DNA from: Harmothoe impar
Taxonomy: Eukaryota; Annelida; Polychaeta; Phyllodocida; Polynoidae
DNA: 64,000 bases
Direction of reading: 5' to 3'
Assembly (NCBI GenBank): GCA_947462335.1
Contig: OX381709.1
Location: 65,774,609-65,838,608, forward strand
Below are positions 59,401 through 64,000 of the stretch, one piece after another; the first letter of the stretch is position 1, and every line of letters begins with the position of its first letter. The position numbers were made by a program, and so were the translations under genes. The notes beneath the pieces are model-generated. The model saw only the letters and a program-made list of their open reading frames with translations. It had not been told where the DNA came from and did not search any database.

Positions 59401-60779
59401 GAAATAATTCAGTCTAGATTCCTCTGGAAACTAATACCTGTTTTAAACGGGAGCTGCTCACCACCGAGGGAGTCATTGTGAGCGGTTAAAACAATGGACG
59501 CCAGACGCAGCAATCATTGCTGAATGGCGCATTCTGAAATGGAATGAGGCTTTCCATCACTCAAGGGAGGCCAGAAGCCAAGCTCTGCAATGTCCCCCGT
59601 TCTGTTCTGACGGCCCTATTACATGGTGTGCATGGCTTCTTATCAAAAGGTAAAAAAGGGGTTTCTGAGCCCACAATTCCCATCGGCAGCGTCCCTGCGA
59701 CCGCCTGATCAAAGTCATCTCCCGGGCCTTTAGGGGTGCAGATAAGAACACAAGCTTGGGCAGTTGTCAGACAGATATGAACACTGCACCAGGCCCCATC
59801 AAGGTAACCCACTCCAGGGCCTGTTAACATCTCTACCATCTGACGTGCCAGGTGAATAGGTAAACTTAAGAATTTCTTTCTCTTGCTGATATCCTCCAGT
59901 TTAATTCTTCGTGAATGGTTTGTTATCACTACGCTTGCATGAGCTTCATCGTGTTTGAATTGACTCTTTTGTGTTTTGTACGGCGCATGTCAGCAACCTC
60001 CCCTTTCCTGTCGTCATGCTAACGAGGAATCAGTGGCCCTAACCTAGTCCCCTGTGGCCTCTCGTGGTGGGCTATCTGAGAACAAACATGTGGAGGTATA
60101 CAATGTTGTAAAACTTCTTGAACCGCTTATCAGTTTTAGCAGTTAAAGCATGCTATCTACTGACCACATGTGTAAGTTGAGGAACACGGGAGTGGACACG
60201 ATAACGTAGACAATGGCCACTGGTCATGGTAGCAGGTTGCAGATAAATCAGCAGGGCTGGGACATCGAGCTGTGGTCACATGCGTGTCGCATGGCGACTC
60301 CCTTTTAGCACAGCGCTTTTTATATCAGCAGACATGTCTATTGACCCTGCACGGCACCCATGAATCACATGTCGTGTACTTTATGACTGCTGGACAGCCG
60401 TGGCCATAAAGTCTTGGTATAGGGTACCTCACTACCTGTGATAAACCCAGTCTTATACCTGTACATGCATATGTTCTCCAGTTAGAGCCCCCGAATACTC
60501 ATGCTTATACTCTCTCTGATTCTCTATTGAACCCATCCTTCGCTCAGAGTATTTCGGCTGATGTGATTTCTGCAATACTCTGTGTATAATAGTATGAGTG
60601 ATGATTGAGACGGAGGAGGGAGGTGGTTAGTCAGAATCACAAGTACTCCACTGGGTGAGCTGGATCTGGTTAATGATGAAACGCATATATCAGCCCATCA
60701 TGATTGGAATCAAATAATATGTGATTTGCACCATATCCAATTATCAGTAGTTCCAAAGCCGAATTGTCAAATACACCCT
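56405..60779. other. Upstream flank of the receptor gene
   Basis: The receptor promoter is expected here on the minus strand, but no TATA box or initiator is convincing. A short island at about 56960-57040 has coding-like codon bias on the minus strand (see findings). GAGCTGCTC occurs at 59451. No other exon can be supported. Confidence 0.4.
58163..58207. repeat. (ATAGAT)n microsatellite
   Basis: About six tandem copies of a 6-bp unit (ATAGAT), degenerate at the ends. Confidence 0.9.
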
Positions 60780-60886
60780 CAGAAAAGTGAGAGTCATTGT
60801 CGCTAAAACTACCCTCACCTGAGAGTCAGGCAGTACCTGACCCTCAGGTGAGGGTAGTTTCAGCGACAATGACTCTCACTTTTCTG
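60780..60886. repeat. 107-bp near-perfect hairpin
   Basis: Two 51-bp arms (60780-60830 and 60836-60886) are complementary at 49 of 51 positions around the 5-nt loop CAGTA. Arms begin CAGAAAAGTGAGAGTCATTG. Weaker pairing may extend to TACAC/GTGTA outside. It could be a foldback transposon or the template of a hairpin RNA. Confidence 0.95.
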
Positions 60887-62145
60887 TTTGTGTACATGCG
60901 TGAGTAAATGTTGATTTTATATGGCTTCAGCTGTTTTGCTTGCGAGAACAACACCCATGAACCAGAGGTCATCCACCTGAGAATCCAGTAGAAAATGTAC
61001 ATCTGTGTTAGACTGTATCAAAAGTATCCCTGATTGCAACCAGCTTCCAGACCGAGGAACGCCCGAAGCAACAACATTTAAATTCCTTCCACAATCGTCC
61101 TTCTACCCTGATTCCCCCGCCTTATTCTCCCCCGCCGAAGGCACCCTGCCACTACAGTACTGGGAAGTCGAGGGCTGGGTGGTGGGGGCAGAGGTATGCG
61201 TATACCCAAGGGCAATGAGCAAGGATCAGGGTAAGTACTGTTACTATCTAGAGGCAGGGATATAGGAGCAGATTGAAAACAGGTGTGAGGAAGCAAATAA
61301 GGCATAGAACGTATGTGCACTATAGACAATCAGCTACCCAGAAAATAACACAGACATATGGATTCATCGAAGGCGGTATACCACAAGGTAATGACACCTC
61401 AAGGGAGTAGGCTGGAAGAGAAGGTGTTGTGAAAATCGGTGGGCTCCAAAACTGGACGGAAGGCGACAACAGAAACAAGAAAGCCACCAAAATAGGACAG
61501 ATAGGAAATGAAAATGTGCTTTGCCTGCCGGGTAGATGCCGCTTGCTACCCATTAAAGCCAAATCATCTGCCTAAAGTGTAGGTCTGCTTTTTATAGATG
61601 TTCCGTCGGCCATTTCACTCCTTCCGTGAAGTGGCTTCCCTTCAATTGCTAGTCGGGGTGGCAGGGTAAGGCAGGCCCACCCCGGTGCGGCAGCAAACGG
61701 CGGGCCCGTCTCTGATTGGAGGGCAGGCGGACAGGCGGCCGCTTTATTTCCTGGGATAACTGTGGGGTAATAGCCGAGTGTGGAACTAGCTCCGTCGGAG
61801 CTGCCACGTGTGAGAATGGATGGGACACACCCAACACCAGGGCACGGCTAGTTGCCTTATCATGAAAGGGTCGGATCTATCTCTACCCGAAGCAACATGT
61901 AGATAAATGGTCTGTGCGGCATATATAGCGTGCACTCCCTGATCACATAATCATTGTATTATAATCTGAAATAACGACTATGTCGAATGTTAATGGGTCC
62001 TGTTCATGTATATGTAAATGATCCTTCCACATCTTGGTCAACTTGGTCCACTCTCAGGGAACAACTTGGGCCTGTGTTGAGGTATTCGGTATAAACCAAC
62101 TTTGACGCCGTGGGACGCTACCTGCCTGCAGCGTCCGACACCTGA
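60887..62145. other. Intergenic, weak promoter/signal-peptide candidate near 61.55 kb
   Basis: On the minus strand a TATAAAAAG (61589-61597) precedes an ATG at 61553. The frame has a hydrophobic stretch (PILVAFLFLLSP). A four-codon upstream ATG frame lies between. No convincing donor follows. Otherwise nothing is recognised. Confidence 0.25.
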
Positions 62146-62250
62146 CACGTGACCTAGAGGTCAGTCACGTGACGTTCTCACGTGACTCCTCACACTGACC
62201 TCTGAGGCTGACCTCTGACCCACTTCGCGCTGCTCCTAGATCTGACGTCA
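62146..62250. promoter_or_regulatory. Dense E-box, nuclear-receptor and CRE site cluster
   Basis: CACGTGAC occurs at 62146, 62166 and 62179. TGACCT, a 2-bp gap and AGGTCA form an everted repeat at 62150-62163. TGACCT (62209) and TGACCC (62216) form a DR1 on the minus strand (GGGTCAGAGGTCA). A perfect CRE (TGACGTCA) lies at 62243. It is about 5.7 kb upstream of the receptor start codon. These are binding-site types of USF/MITF, RXR/HNF4-class receptors and CREB. Confidence 0.55.
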
Positions 62251-64000
62251 CATCTCCTGACGCCATTCTCCCCCGACACCAGCCAACCATCAGATGTCTA
62301 CCAAGGAAGCCCTTCTGCAATTTGCGACTCCCATCGTGCACTTCTTCCTGCCGGGGTAACCTGAGCTGGCAGTGCGTAAAGTGTTATGGGCCACGGGGAA
62401 CCAGTCTAGGAAGTGTAAGTCTACCCCTGGAAAAGGCGTCTGGGAAAGGTGTCAATGCTCTCTGCTGAATGTATAATTTGAAATTCAGCATCCTAGATGT
62501 GTACGCAAATCTGACCATTTCTTGCAGCACATGAGCTGATAGTAGGGCTTTCTACAATAGACGCATGTTGCCAATGAAGTAATCAACATAACGGCTAATC
62601 GTCTGTGTAATCTCTCACACATTCAAAAATATTTGAAGGGATACTGCCAGAGTTATGCCCGAGCTAGTGTCCTGAAGTTTGTCTAGATCTACATTGGAAA
62701 CAATAATCATGCATCTCCACTCCATTTGCGATACAATAAACCGGTAATATGAACGCGACATACCTGTGTTCGTGGTTCAGTTGTCTAAACCCACTGAGAT
62801 TAATGGTCAATTACAGACTCCATAATTTGCTATCAGTAGAAGGAGGGAATTCGTGATTCCAGACGTTAGTGATCGCATACACGACCTGCAATCTCCAAAT
62901 TGTAAATAGACATAAACTTGTGTCTGAAAGCTGGGAGTATCGAGTTACTGTGCCATCAGAATTCCCCAATGGGTCCATTGGTGTCCTGACTAGACTGCGT
63001 AATGGCTAAAGAAGTGAATACCCCGTAGAAGAAGTCTGATAAACTTAAGTGTTGTTTCTGAGACCTGCCACTAAGCATGACTCATTAGCACGTTGGACAA
63101 TTGCTGGGCCGTTAAGCCCCAATATAGCTGTTGCCAAGCTATAGCATTACCTTGAGTAACTTCTAAGGGCCCTTTCCACCAGGGCTGTTCATCAGTTACC
63201 AGTGCACAGAGGTGTTTATGTTTCTGGGTGGGCAGAGCTGGGAGTCCAGCAGCTGATGTTGTTTGTAGAGTCTGGGATGAGGCGCCTGTTGGCTTGGTGT
63301 GGGCGTGTGCCTTGTGGCGTACACTCGTTAGATGCTCAGAGCCATTGGAGCGAGCTGCTCCCTTCGTGCTTGCCACTATCTGCTGTCTCTCTGCCACATA
63401 CAGCCTACATCGATCCTTTACCAGACGTGTTTTTATCCAACACGTAACTGTTTAAACAAGAAGGATTCATGACGTCTGTCCTCCCCTGAGTTTAGTGAGT
63501 GAGGCATAGATGCGGTGATATAGATAAAATGGAACATGGCTGGGTGAAAAGTAACCTCTACGACGACCTAACAATAGCAGCACAAAGTCAGGGTCATCTA
63601 TCATGGCTAGATGAAAGGCCACAGTCAAAACCAAGTATGTCGGCGATTGATGGGTGGACCCGTTATATGGCAGCATGTCCAATGAGAGGTCGTCATAGAG
63701 TAGCTGTTGGCCTAGTCACGGGGGGAATGAAATGTTTTTTTTCTCAGATGCTACATTAAGAATATAGAGAATACAAAATACAAAGGATATATTCAAGGCA
63801 TGAAGCCAAATTCAAGAGAAGATGACAATGACTGAGGAGGAGTGGCGCGTCTGGGACGGGGAAGCAGGGTATAGAGCAGTGTGTATGGAAATCTACTTGA
63901 GGATCCTACCAGCTTCATCCTAATACTGTGGAAAGTCACCTCTCTCTGAGAGTCAGAATCCCGCAAAAATGAAAAGATCATCTATATCCACTCAGTCGGG
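62251..64000. other. Intergenic, nothing firm
   Basis: No exon is supported. GAGCTGCTC occurs at 63352. A fragment at 62847-62890 reads ITNVW on the minus strand, recalling the receptor's 45-bp exon (see findings). Confidence 0.45.

Noticed and set aside
61047..61194. Plus-strand exon-like frame ending in YWEVEGWVVGAE at a GAG|GT
   Set aside because: Codon bias is moderate, the acceptor is weak, and no family or partner exon is recognisable.
61440..61597. TATA box followed by a signal-peptide-like frame as receptor exon 1
   Set aside because: No good donor or phase match was found, and the 56201-56404 exon explains the N-terminus better.

Overview
This is a window of animal nuclear DNA, most likely from a non-vertebrate bilaterian. 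The genes are split by introns with GT-AG junctions, there are no operons, most of the sequence is non-coding, and it carries diverse non-autonomous transposons, tRNA-derived repeats and one satellite array. The receptor recalls the large, divergent nicotinic receptor families of lophotrochozoans and amphioxus, but nothing here fixes the species.

The one confident gene lies on the minus strand between about 56.4 and 43.6 kb. It encodes a Cys-loop ligand-gated cation channel of the nicotinic acetylcholine receptor family. Four exons are secure: 45 bp, 110 bp, 536 bp and 671 bp, in compatible phases and with the 45/110-bp pattern typical of the family. A fifth, 5'-most exon at 56201-56404 is probable; it supplies a start codon, a signal-like peptide and the first beta strand. 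The assembled product would be 521 residues. It has the Cys loop, four membrane segments and a cation-type M2, but lacks the paired cysteines of loop C, so it looks like a non-alpha subunit.

The first 26 kb are mainly intergenic. They hold a diverged tandem duplication of non-coding sequence (7.3 and 8.2 kb), two enhancer-like blocks (16.9 and 20.8 kb), an 880-bp foldback element built on tRNA-like sequence (19.2-20.05 kb), and a few weak exon candidates (3.7, 18.4 and 23.4 kb).

From 26.1 to 29.7 kb is a dense repeat island: a TTAA-flanked MITE, a pyrimidine tract, a strict 129-bp satellite with two YY1-like sites per unit, a tight hairpin, a tandem CRE cluster and a 23-bp minisatellite, then one isolated satellite unit. 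From 32 to 37 kb come a degenerate tandem repeat, a second TTAA-flanked element and another non-coding duplication. The receptor introns hold a G-rich foldback element and a hAT-like element carrying two tRNA-like segments. Upstream of the receptor (56.4-64 kb) are a 107-bp near-perfect hairpin and a compact cluster of E-boxes, nuclear-receptor half-sites and a CRE. A 9-mer, GAGCTGCTC, recurs across the window far above chance.
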